This document shows positions 39,152-46,583 of a stretch of DNA of 64,000 nucleotides, piece after piece. Made by a program: the position numbers and the translations under genes. Each line of letters starts with the position of its first letter. The stretch's first letter is position 1. The stretch is from Phytoamicus setariae (GTDB taxonomy: Bacteria; Pseudomonadota; Alphaproteobacteria; Rhizobiales; Rhizobiaceae). The notes under the pieces were generated by a model. That model was given only the letters and a program-made list of their open reading frames with translations. It made no database searches and was not told the origin of the DNA. The stretch spans positions 496,001-560,000 of the forward strand of contig NZ_JAEQNC010000001.1 in the NCBI RefSeq assembly GCF_016722925.1. Reading direction: 5' to 3'.

Positions 39152-39326
39152 TCGTGTCGGCATTGCGGGCATTGGATTCTGATTTGCGATAATTCGATTC
39201 CGAACGGCCAACCCGCGATGCCAAAGCTGAAATCGGCGATTCCTTTGACGTTCACTCCGATTCCAGAAGCGCGTGGATCGATTCCAGAATCCGAAAGCGC
39301 GATTCCTGACGGGAAACTGGCGATCT
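39133..39326. repeat. 21-bp-phased GATTCC tandem array, block A
   Basis: Consecutive 21-bp units start at 39133, 39154, 39175, 39196, 39217, 39238, 39259, 39280, 39301 and 39322. Nine begin GAT and seven begin GATTC; the base before is usually C, giving the consensus YGCGATTCC. The remaining 13-15 bases of each unit vary. The period is exact, with no slippage, equal to two helical turns or seven codons. The first unit overlaps the last codons of the M41 gene. Confidence 0.85.
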
Positions 39327-39497
39327 TTGCGCGGTGCCGTCGGATGACGCGCCTGGAAGACCACAAGCGGGTGCTTGCGGATCGGTGCGAGACGCGGGGT
39401 GAGGCGTTCCAGGTCGGGATGCCTCTCCCGCACACCAGCGCGATCCGAGACAAGTTTCCGGCACATCGTCCTAAGTCATCTCAATTTACGCTGATGC

Positions 39498-39581
39498 GAT
39501 TCCGAAATCTGAATTTGCGATTCAGGATGGCGTTTCCGCGGTTGCGAGGTTCGGAGTCGGGATTCTTCTGAAAACGCCGTT
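39498..39581. repeat. 21-bp-phased GATTC array, block B
   Basis: Units begin at 39498 (GATTCCG), 39519 (GATTCAG), 39540 (GGTTGCG) and 39561 (GATTCTT), again at exact 21-bp steps. It is separated from block A by about 170 bp of unrelated sequence and ends 62 bp before the next gene start. Confidence 0.75.
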
Positions 39582-39643
39582 TGTCGCTTGCGGCCGGCCG
39601 ATGCAGGCTTTGAGTAGCCAAGGCCGAGCACAGGAGGAACCCC

Positions 39644-39958
39644 ATGGCCCGGAAATCTCGCAAGCAACGCAACGCCGAACAGCGCGAACGATCTGACAGA
39701 AACCGGACTGAGAATAAGGAGCGCGGCAGGCCGTCACGTGACGACATCGCTCGTGTTCTTCTTTGGCAGACGATCCATGGCTTCCAGACGAGATATCAAT
39801 ACCCGCGTGCGGCATTGGACACTCTTCGCAACCAGATTGTCGATGTACTGCAAGTGCAGGGCTTCGATGGCCGGGAATCTGAGGAGGTGTTCGAGGACCT
39901 CGTCGTCCGTTATGCCAAGGGAATAATGCCGTTCAGGATCAAACGGCATCTAGGATAG
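39644..39958 (+). CDS. Small basic protein of unknown function
   Basis: A 104-residue protein. The first 33 residues are strongly charged (MARKSRKQRNAEQRERSDRN, then RTENKERGRPSRDD), suggesting nucleic-acid contact. A compact helical part follows (IARVLLWQTIHGFQTRYQYP; EEVFEDLVVRYAKGIMPFRI). A perfect AGGAGG precedes the ATG. It lies immediately after the phased GATTCC array, so it may bind it or be controlled by it. No family is recognised. Confidence 0.75.
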   Translation: MARKSRKQRNAEQRERSDRNRTENKERGRPSRDDIARVLLWQTIHGFQTRYQYPRAALDTLRNQIVDVLQVQGFDGRESEEVFEDLVVRYAKGIMPFRIKRHLG

Positions 39959-40149
39959 GTGGATTGCTGTCGGATACAAGGATTCGTGCTTCTGGTCTGG
40001 TTCAGGCGCTGATGCCGAATGACTGTAGGATCAATCTACCCAGTATCCGTGCCCATCGTGCAAACGATGTTTAATCATTCGTAAGGTATCTCCCCCCATT
40101 ACTTCTGAAAACGGTGTTTGCCGAGGAATCGCGGATTACTGATGAAAAA

Positions 40150-40166
40150 GCGGAAATGATTTCCGC
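40150..40166. repeat. Island intergenic repeat, copy 2
   Basis: GCGGAAATGATTTCCGC, a perfect 17-bp palindrome apart from its central base, and the best-preserved copy. Confidence 0.75.
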
Positions 40167-40398
40167 GTTCGCCGCATCATCCGGCTTGATGGCAGATGGA
40201 GAAGATAGCGAGCTTTCGGGCATCGCCGATGCCTCGTCTCCTGCGGAATGCAGCATTCGACGCCCCGGCGCCAATGACCGCATTTGGCCCAAAGCGGCCG
40301 CTCGCTTCTCGTTCCGGAAGAGAGGGTAGCAGGGGTTATTCGACGCCTTTGGTGTTTGGGGATATGCTTAGCGAGGCATGGCTCACATATTCGATGAT

Positions 40399-40418
40399 GT
40401 TACCGTTACGTACTTGTA
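40399..40418. promoter_or_regulatory. 20-mer shared with 23619
   Basis: GTTACCGTTACGTACTTGTA differs by one base from 23619-23638. It lies about 170 bp upstream of the first DUF1254 gene. Confidence 0.45.
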
Positions 40419-40588
40419 GCGTCGATGATATAATGTATTCCTAATACTTATAAGAGCAGTTGCAGGCGTCTTCAATCTTCCCGACGCGATCTGAGTGGCC
40501 AGCGTTGCCCTCTTCCAGTGATCCATCGGTTCCGCGATCCTATAATTCGCCTAGCGCATTCAACATCAGCAATGTGGGGGATCCAACT

Positions 40589-41998
40589 ATGCCAGCCATT
40601 ACACGAAGACTCTTTGCGTCCGGAATTGCCGTGCTGCCCGCGCTCCGCTTCAGTGCGGTGTGCGCCCAGAACGCCACACCCGAGGAAGCCCGCGCCATCG
40701 CCAAGGAAGCCTATATCTACGGCTTTCCGATGGTGGACAGCTATCGCATCCAGTACGCCTTTTTCGTAGCCAGCGGTAGTTCCCAATTCAAGGCGCCCAT
40801 GAACCAGATTATGAGCATGGCGGGTCTCGCCACGCCGGCCGACACGGCGGTCCAGACGCCCAACTCGGATACGCTCTACTCGCTCATTGGGCTCGATCTG
40901 CGCGCCGAACCGTTCGTGCTCACTATTCCGCCGATCGAAAGGGATCGCTATTTCAGCGTCCAGCTCATCGATTGGTACACCTTCAACTTCGACTATATCG
41001 GCAGCCGCGCGACCGGCAACGACGGCGGCAGCTTCCTCATCGCCGGGCCGGGCTGGAAAGGCGACACGCCCGCAGGCATCAAGAAGGCCTTCCGCTCGGA
41101 GACCGAGTTTGTGTTCGCCAACTATCGTACGCAGCTATTCAGCCCAGACGATCTCGACAATGTGAAGAAAATCCAGGCCGGCTACAAGGTCGAGCCGCTC
41201 TCGGCGTTTCTCGGCCAGCCCGCGCCGGTCGCCGCGCCGGCGGTTGATTTCATCAAGCCGCTGACACCGGACGAAGAGAGGAAGTCGCCTGAGTTTTTCA
41301 GCATCCTGAATTTCATTCTGCAGTTCTGCCCGACCGATCCATCCGAGACGGAACTGATGGTGCGGTTCGCCAAGGTCGGGGTCGGCGCAGGGAAGACCTT
41401 CGACGCGAGCACGCTCTCGCCCGAAATGAAAACCGCCATCGAGCAGGGTATGGCCGACGCCTGGACGGAGCTCGATAATCTGCAGAAAGAGAAGATCGAT
41501 ACGGGGAAAGTGACCTTCGGCGAAATGTTCGGCACGCGGGCGTTTCTGAAGAACAACTACCTCTACCGCATGGCCGCCGCCGTGAACGGCATCTACGGCA
41601 ATTCGGAGCAGGAAGCGATGTATCCGATTTATGCCGTTGACGCTGCGGGTCAGAAGCTCGACGGCGCCAACACGTACACCGTCCACTTCGCGTCTGGCCA
41701 GCTACCGCCGGTAAACGCATTCTGGTCGCTGACGATGTATGAGCTGCCGCAGAGCCTGCTCGTCGCCAATCCGATCAACCGCTATCTGATCAATTCGCCG
41801 ATGCTGCCGCAATTGGTGAAGGACGCCGATGGCGGCGTTACGCTCTATGTCCAGAACGAGTCGCCGGGCAAGGAGAAGGAGCCGAACTGGCTGCCTGCGC
41901 CCAAAGTTCCGTTCATTGCTTTCCTGCGCCTCTATTGGCCGAAGGAAGAAGCGCTTGATGGCAAGTGGAAAGCGCCACCGATGACGAAGGCGCGGTAA
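40589..41998 (+). CDS. DUF1254/DUF1214 exported protein, copy 1
   Basis: A 469-residue protein. An N-terminal signal (ITRRLFASGIAVLPALRFSA) is followed by the DUF1254 domain (EAYIYGFPMVDSYRIQY, QTPNSDTLYSLIGLDLRAEP, DRYFSVQLIDWYTFNFDYIG) and the C-terminal DUF1214 domain (PVNAFWSLTMYELPQSLLVA). The family is secreted or periplasmic with no agreed activity. The ATG at 40589 follows GGGGGA. It is a close paralogue of the gene at 43125, with long identical runs of residues, and an alpha/beta hydrolase lies between them. Confidence 0.92.
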   Translation: MPAITRRLFASGIAVLPALRFSAVCAQNATPEEARAIAKEAYIYGFPMVDSYRIQYAFFVASGSSQFKAPMNQIMSMAGLATPADTAVQTPNSDTLYSLIGLDLRAEPFVLTIPPIERDRYFSVQLIDWYTFNFDYIGSRATGNDGGSFLIAGPGWKGDTPAGIKKAFRSETEFVFANYRTQLFSPDDLDNVKKIQAGYKVEPLSAFLGQPAPVAAPAVDFIKPLTPDEERKSPEFFSILNFILQFCPTDPSETELMVRFAKVGVGAGKTFDASTLSPEMKTAIEQGMADAWTELDNLQKEKIDTGKVTFGEMFGTRAFLKNNYLYRMAAAVNGIYGNSEQEAMYPIYAVDAAGQKLDGANTYTVHFASGQLPPVNAFWSLTMYELPQSLLVANPINRYLINSPMLPQLVKDADGGVTLYVQNESPGKEKEPNWLPAPKVPFIAFLRLYWPKEEALDGKWKAPPMTKAR

Positions 41999-42123
41999 GT
42001 GCGCTTCATGCATGGACCAAATATCGCCGCTCGACGGGGCGACGATATTGCAGCCGACGATATTACAGCCACGGTGAGCTGACTGATGATCCCAAGCCCC
42101 TAGCCCGCAACAAGGAGACCATC

Positions 42124-43008
42124 GTGAAACCGACAAAGCATCTCGCATTGATCGCACTGTTCGTAGCCGGTCTCGTGTCGTCAACTTTCGCAACTCTTGC
42201 GCACGCACAAACTGTCGAGACGGGCTTGGTGAAACTCGCTGACTCCAACATTGAATATTTTAGCCGAGGCGCAGGTGAAGCGATCGTATTGCTGCCAGGC
42301 GGGACGCTGACAGTGGGCTACTTGGACGGCCTCGCAGACGAATTGGCGAAGGCTGGCTATCGGGTGGTCGGCATCAACTTCCGCGGTTCAGGCAGGAGCA
42401 CGGGTTCGAGCGAAGGCGTCACACTCCAGACGATGGCCGACGACGTGGCCGGAGTAATCAAGGCGCTGAATCTGGCGCCGGCTCATGTGGCTGGAAACGA
42501 CTTCGGAAACCGCGTGGCTCGCATGCTTGCGGCGTCTCATCCCGATTTGACGCGCAGTGTCATCCTGTTAGCGGCGGGCGGCAAAATTCAGCCCAAGCCA
42601 GCGGCTTTCCTTGCGTTGGAGGTTATCTTTACTCCGACTTCTACCGATGCAGAGATTTTGGCGCAGATGCCATACTTCGTGTCCAACCCGGCCGACAGCG
42701 CTAAAATCTGGGCAATTTTCAAACTATCGCGCGCGCCGGGAGCCGCCAGCATCGAAAAGGCGGCTTCGGAATCCACGCCACTTTCGGCATGGTGGGCACC
42801 TCCTGGCGACACGAAATACCTGATCTTGCAGGGCGCGGAGGATCAGATCGCCCCTCCCGAAAACGGTGTCGAGCTCCAGAAGGAGCTGGGCGATCGGGCA
42901 ACGCTGGTCAACGTGCAGGGCGCGGCTCATTTTCTTCCGCTAGAGCAGCCAGGGACGACTGCGGCTCACGTGATTGATTTCATTCGAGCACTGGGCAGTA
43001 AGCCTTGA
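42124..43008 (+). CDS. Exported alpha/beta hydrolase with Asp nucleophile
   Basis: A 294-residue hydrolase with a signal peptide (LALIALFVAGLVSSTFATLA, cleavage near AHA-Q). Oxyanion region LLPGGTLTVGY is followed by NFRGSGRS. The nucleophile elbow is VAGNDFGNR with Asp126 in place of Ser, as in haloalkane dehalogenases and epoxide hydrolases. A later acid lies in LQGAEDQIAPP and the catalytic His in GAAHFLPLEQP. GTG at 42124 with AAGGAG upstream sets the start. It lies between the two DUF1254 paralogues on the same strand, so they may share a pathway. Confidence 0.88.
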   Translation: MKPTKHLALIALFVAGLVSSTFATLAHAQTVETGLVKLADSNIEYFSRGAGEAIVLLPGGTLTVGYLDGLADELAKAGYRVVGINFRGSGRSTGSSEGVTLQTMADDVAGVIKALNLAPAHVAGNDFGNRVARMLAASHPDLTRSVILLAAGGKIQPKPAAFLALEVIFTPTSTDAEILAQMPYFVSNPADSAKIWAIFKLSRAPGAASIEKAASESTPLSAWWAPPGDTKYLILQGAEDQIAPPENGVELQKELGDRATLVNVQGAAHFLPLEQPGTTAAHVIDFIRALGSKP

Positions 43009-43124
43009 GATTAGGCTACACGGTCGCAAACGCCCATTGCCTGAGCTAGATCACGGAGCTTGATCGTATCGAGACTGCGTGTTCCGGATTGATGCCATTG
43101 AACACCTAACACTTGGAGGATCCG

Positions 43125-44537
43125 ATGAAAATGAACAGACGCGATTTCACGATAGGTTCTGTGCTTGCCGCAGGTCTTGCAGGTCTTGGATCGACCAGCG
43201 TCCAGGCTCAGGACGTGACGGCGGCGGACGCCCGCGCCATCGCCAAGGAAGCCTATATCTACGGCTTCCCGATGGTCGACAACTACCGCATCCAGCATGC
43301 CTATTTCCAGGACAGCAAGAATCCCGAGTACAAGGGACCCTGGAACACCCTCGTCAACATTCCGCGTGTCTACACACCGGCCGACACGGCGATCCAGACG
43401 CCCAACTCTGATACGCCCTACTCCTTCGCGGGCCTGGATCTGCGCGCCGAACCCTTCGTTCTCACCGTGCCGCCAATCGAGAAGGATCGCTATTTCAGCG
43501 TCCAGCTCATCGATTGGTACACGTTCAATTTCGATTACATCGGCAGTCGCGCGACCGGTAATGATGGCGGCAGCTACCTCGTCGCCGGGCCAGGTTGGAA
43601 GGGCGAGACGCCCGCCGGCGTCAAGGAAGTATTTCATTCGGAGACCCAGTTTGTGTTCCCCGCCTACCGCACGCAGCTTTTCAATCCGGCCGATCTCGAC
43701 AATGTGAAGAAAGTCCAGGCCGGCTACAAGATAGAGCCTCTCTCGGCGTTTCTGGGCCAGCCCGCGCCGGCGCTCGCGCCCGCAATCGATTTCATCAAGC
43801 CGCTCTCGCCGGACGAAGAAAAGACGTCGCTCGAGTTTTTCAACATCCTGAACTTCGTCCTGCAGTTCACCCCGACGGTGCCTTCCGAGACCGAACTGAT
43901 GGCGCGGTTCGCCAAGATCGGGGTCGGTGCAGGAAAAACCATAGACGTTGGCGCGCTCTCACCCGAAATCAAGGCGGCCTTCGAGGAGGGAGTGGCCGAA
44001 GCCTGGGCTGATCTCGCCGTCGTGAAGCAGAAGTTCGACACGGGCAAGGTGACCTCCGGCGACGTGTTCGGTACGCGAGCCTATTTGAAGAACAACTACC
44101 TCTATCGCATGGCGGCCGCCGTGCTCGGCATCTACGGCAATTCGAAACAGGAAGCGATGTATCCCGCGTATGCTGTCGACGCCGAGGGTCAAAAGCTCGA
44201 CGGAGCGAACAAGTACAGCGTCCACTTTGCCCCGAACGAGCTACCGCCCGTCAACGCGTTCTGGTCGCTGACCATGTATGAGTTGCCGCAAAGCCTGCTC
44301 GTCGCCAATCCGATCGACCGCTATCTGCTCAACTCGCCGATGCTGCCGCAGTTCGTGAAAGACGCAGACGGCGGCCTGACGTTCTATGTCCAGAACGAGT
44401 CGCCGGGCAAAGACAAGGAGCCGAACTGGCTGCCTGCGCCCAAAGGCCCATTCCTCATTGCGCTGCGCCTCTATTGGCCAAAGGAAGCAGCGATCGACGG
44501 CACATGGAAGCAGCCGCCGATGACGAAGACACAGTGA
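43125..44537 (+). CDS. DUF1254/DUF1214 exported protein with Tat signal, copy 2
   Basis: A 470-residue paralogue of the gene at 40589. It has a twin-arginine signal (MNRRDFTIGSVLAAGLAGLG) rather than the plainer leader of copy 1. The body is nearly collinear: EAYIYGFPMVDNYRIQHAYF, QTPNSDTPYSFAGLDLRAEP, LIDWYTFNFDYIGSRATGND, and the DUF1214 region PVNAFWSLTMYELPQSLLVA. The start follows CTTGGAGG. Retained function after duplication is suggested by intact frames in both copies. Confidence 0.92.
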   Translation: MKMNRRDFTIGSVLAAGLAGLGSTSVQAQDVTAADARAIAKEAYIYGFPMVDNYRIQHAYFQDSKNPEYKGPWNTLVNIPRVYTPADTAIQTPNSDTPYSFAGLDLRAEPFVLTVPPIEKDRYFSVQLIDWYTFNFDYIGSRATGNDGGSYLVAGPGWKGETPAGVKEVFHSETQFVFPAYRTQLFNPADLDNVKKVQAGYKIEPLSAFLGQPAPALAPAIDFIKPLSPDEEKTSLEFFNILNFVLQFTPTVPSETELMARFAKIGVGAGKTIDVGALSPEIKAAFEEGVAEAWADLAVVKQKFDTGKVTSGDVFGTRAYLKNNYLYRMAAAVLGIYGNSKQEAMYPAYAVDAEGQKLDGANKYSVHFAPNELPPVNAFWSLTMYELPQSLLVANPIDRYLLNSPMLPQFVKDADGGLTFYVQNESPGKDKEPNWLPAPKGPFLIALRLYWPKEAAIDGTWKQPPMTKTQ

Positions 44538-44658
44538 ACGCTCGGCGCGGCCATCGGAACTCGCGCTTCCTGAACTCGAAGCCTTCCGCCGATCGACGTG
44601 TTGACAGCGGTAGAACAGTTGGGCCTGCTTCAACCCACATGGCCGCTTCTGGCGCGAA

Positions 44659-44675
44659 GCGGAAATCATTTCCGT
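44659..44675. repeat. Island intergenic repeat, copy 3
   Basis: GCGGAAATCATTTCCGT, preceded by GCCGCTTCTGGCGCGAA, a context shared in part with the copy at 62971. Confidence 0.7.
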
Positions 44676-44745
44676 TGTGGAGCCGGAAGTTGGCCGACGG
44701 CTCATAGCTGAGGCACCTCAAAAGCGTCCACATCTGGTCTTGTGG

Positions 44746-45129
44746 CTACTCGACGATCTTCCAATAGGAATCTTTGCGGATCACCTGGCCATTCCGAAAC
44801 GTATAAAGATCGCAACCCTGGACTTTCGTCTTTGTCCCGCTGAGCGACGTACCCATGAGGGTCCATCTCGATATCCCAGTTCCGGATGCTTCATCAACGA
44901 AGTGCTCAGCGTTGTTGTAGGTGACGTCAGGCAGACCCTGAAAGCGCGTCGCCAGCGCCTCTCGCACTTTGGTCTTGCCTTCGAAGCGAGAACCCCAGGG
45001 ATCGCGTCCTCTTGGCATCTCCAATATGCAGTCTTCAGCGAAGTAAGTCATAAGAAGATCGAGATCGTGTGCGTTGAAGGCATTGCACAGATCTGTCAGT
45101 TGCCGACGCAAATCCATCACGGTCTCCAT
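44746..45129 (-). CDS. SnoaL-like NTF2-fold protein
   Basis: A 127-residue NTF2-like protein: FNAHDLDLLMTYFAEDCILE, RDPWGSRFEGKTKVREALAT, WTLMGTSLSGTKTKVQGCDL, YTFRNGQVIRKDSYWKI. This matches the SnoaL/ketosteroid-isomerase-like superfamily; no specific catalytic residues can be assigned. It stands alone on the minus strand with the DUF1254 gene convergent on its 3' side. Confidence 0.85.
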   Translation of the reverse strand: METVMDLRRQLTDLCNAFNAHDLDLLMTYFAEDCILEMPRGRDPWGSRFEGKTKVREALATRFQGLPDVTYNNAEHFVDEASGTGISRWTLMGTSLSGTKTKVQGCDLYTFRNGQVIRKDSYWKIVE

Positions 45130-45170
45130 CAGTAGCGAAAGCGTTTGATGTTTCTAGCAGGTTTCTCTAA

Positions 45171-45499
45171 ATGCATGAACCTACTCTTCCGCCCCGAATT
45201 GACGGAGAGCCCCACTTCGCGGTCGCTTATCTCGGCGACGATGATCCGGAAATCGTGGTGGTCGAACCGACCTACGGCCAATTCAGGTCTCCAAAACGTG
45301 TCGAAGTTCCACTCATTGCGTCTAGTCAGCCATTCCGACGACTACGGTTTCGAATTCGCCAAGCTTCGAGACCTACCTCTGACGGATCTAGCAGTTTCCA
45401 CTGGTCGATGCTTGGCATCAGGATGATGAAATATCTACAGTGTTCAATGGCGCTATCGGTGTGCGCGACACGAGCAATCGCATGGTAGTTTATGAGTGA
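45171..45499 (+). pseudogene. Probable frameshifted remnant of a small gene
   Basis: Three frames carry protein-like pieces in order: MHEPTLPPRIDGEPHFAVAY (frame from 45171), then SDDYGFEFAKLRDLPLTDLA (from about 45330), then PLVDAWHQDDEISTVFNGAI ending in MVVYE and a TGA at 45497. This suggests a gene of about 108 codons disrupted by at least two frameshifts. No family is recognised. Confidence 0.45.
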
Positions 45500-45574
45500 C
45501 GTTCTGTAACGTTTGCGTTGACCGCGCTCATTCGCGAGGCGACACTCCTTCCTGTAGTGACACAGGAGGGAAAG

Positions 45575-45874
45575 TTGGACGAACCAGACCGTTGGCGACA
45601 TATGCAGAGCGCGCCGAGGGACGGCAGTCGTATCCTCGTGACAATCCGTCCCTCCGAACAGGGGCCAGCCGCAGTTGACCTCGCGTACTGGTCGAATGGT
45701 GATCAATTCGGCGGAGAAGCCTGGCGGTCGTCTGATTCCGCGCCAGGCAGAATTATCGAATATGCCGAGCCAGAATTGAAGTGCTGGATGCCGATGCCTT
45801 CAGCCAATCTCCAGATATTGCCCTCCCCATGGGAGGGCGAAGATGCCAGCGAACTCGATGGGTCGGGAATTTAG
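45575..45874 (+). CDS. Small hypothetical protein with SAPRDG motif
   Basis: A 99-residue protein beginning LDEPDRWRHMQSAPRDGSRI with TTG as start and AGGAGGG just upstream. The W-x-x-M-x-SAPRDG-x-x-I-L-V element and the later WMPMPS are typical of small proteins on rhizobial phage and mobile DNA. No function known. It lies in an island segment between the broken gene at 45171 and the Rrf2 regulator. Confidence 0.6.
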   Translation: MDEPDRWRHMQSAPRDGSRILVTIRPSEQGPAAVDLAYWSNGDQFGGEAWRSSDSAPGRIIEYAEPELKCWMPMPSANLQILPSPWEGEDASELDGSGI

Positions 45875-46045
45875 GCGCTCACTTCCGGATAGCGCCGATA
45901 GCGGACGAGGAATGCCACAGAAAGCGAGCAAAGCCGAGCATTCACTGCTTATGAAATCAGTCTGCAAACGACTTGAACGTTCGCCTAGGGCGATGTCGAA
46001 ACCACTTGGGTCAAGCCTCCCTCCATTTACATCCGAAATTAATAC

Positions 46046-46060
46046 GGATATTGTGTATCC
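46046..46060. promoter_or_regulatory. Putative Rrf2 autoregulatory operator
   Basis: GGATATTGTGTATCC, with arms GGATA/TATCC, lies 35 bp upstream of the Rrf2 gene. It shares GGATATnnnnTATCC with 49478-49492, upstream of the AhpD-like gene. Confidence 0.65.
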
Positions 46061-46094
46061 TTATTTCGTGGAGTCGCATGACGAGTGAGAATCA

Positions 46095-46583
46095 ATGATC
46101 TTGAAAAGTCAGGTTGAGTGGGCGCTACACTGTTGCGCCATCCTCTCGGGTCTGCCCGAGGGCCGCTATCTGTCGACCAAGGCGCTCGCCGAACTGCACG
46201 GTCTGCCCAAGGAATATCTCTCGAAAGCGTTGCAGAGCCTGTCGCAAGCAGGGCTGGTTCATACGACACTCGGACCATCCGGTGGCTATCGTCTAGCAAA
46301 GAAGCCCGCTGAGGTGTCCTTCCTGGATATCGTCGAGGCCGTCGAAGGCAGCGGGCGAACGTTCGTGTGCAACAATATTCGCGCCAACAACCCATGTCGC
46401 CCCGAGGGCTACTGTGAAGTCGGCCCCTGCGCCGTCGCCCGCATCATGTGGGAGGCGGACGAAGCCTGGCGCAGCAAGCTGCGCAGCGTGACGCTCGCCG
46501 ACTTGGGACAGGCTCTCAAGAAGGACATTCCGCCGCAAATCTGGAGTGGGACCTTCGAGTGGGTCCTAAAGCGCGCCGGATAG
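46095..46583 (+). CDS. Rrf2 family regulator with cysteine cluster
   Basis: A 162-residue winged-helix regulator: MILKSQVEWALHCCAILSGL, then STKALAELHGLPKEYLSKAL and LGPSGGYRLAKKPAEVSFLD, all hallmarks of Rrf2. Cysteines C92, C101, C107 and C112 (VCNNIRANNPCRPEGYCEVG) could ligate an Fe-S cluster, as in IscR/NsrR/RirA, although the spacing differs. It probably regulates itself and the set at 47671-49439 through GGATATnnnnTATCC sites. Its end overlaps the convergent MscS gene by 18 bp. Confidence 0.9.
   Translation: MILKSQVEWALHCCAILSGLPEGRYLSTKALAELHGLPKEYLSKALQSLSQAGLVHTTLGPSGGYRLAKKPAEVSFLDIVEAVEGSGRTFVCNNIRANNPCRPEGYCEVGPCAVARIMWEADEAWRSKLRSVTLADLGQALKKDIPPQIWSGTFEWVLKRAG

Larger units (their letters stand above)
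39959..40588. other. Gene-free stretch with repeats
   Basis: About 630 bp with a full repeat copy at 40150, a related degenerate palindromic piece at about 40264-40305, and the 20-mer at 40399. Short ORFs here are low-quality. It ends with the GGGGGA ribosome binding site of the DUF1254 gene. Confidence 0.55.

Noticed and set aside
38303-39466. 387-codon minus-strand ORF, and a 105-codon minus-strand ORF with xGIxxxx heptads, over the repeat array
   Set aside because: The first mostly mirrors the M41 gene; heptads appear in several frames of both strands simply because the DNA period is 21 bp. No supported start or family.
39133-39581. CRISPR array
   Set aside because: The conserved part is only 6-9 bp and units are 21 bp with no separate spacer/repeat structure; no cas genes nearby.
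40114-40329. 71-codon ORF over repeat copy 2
   Set aside because: Its sequence is built from the intergenic repeat and neighbouring palindromic remnants; no ribosome binding site or family.
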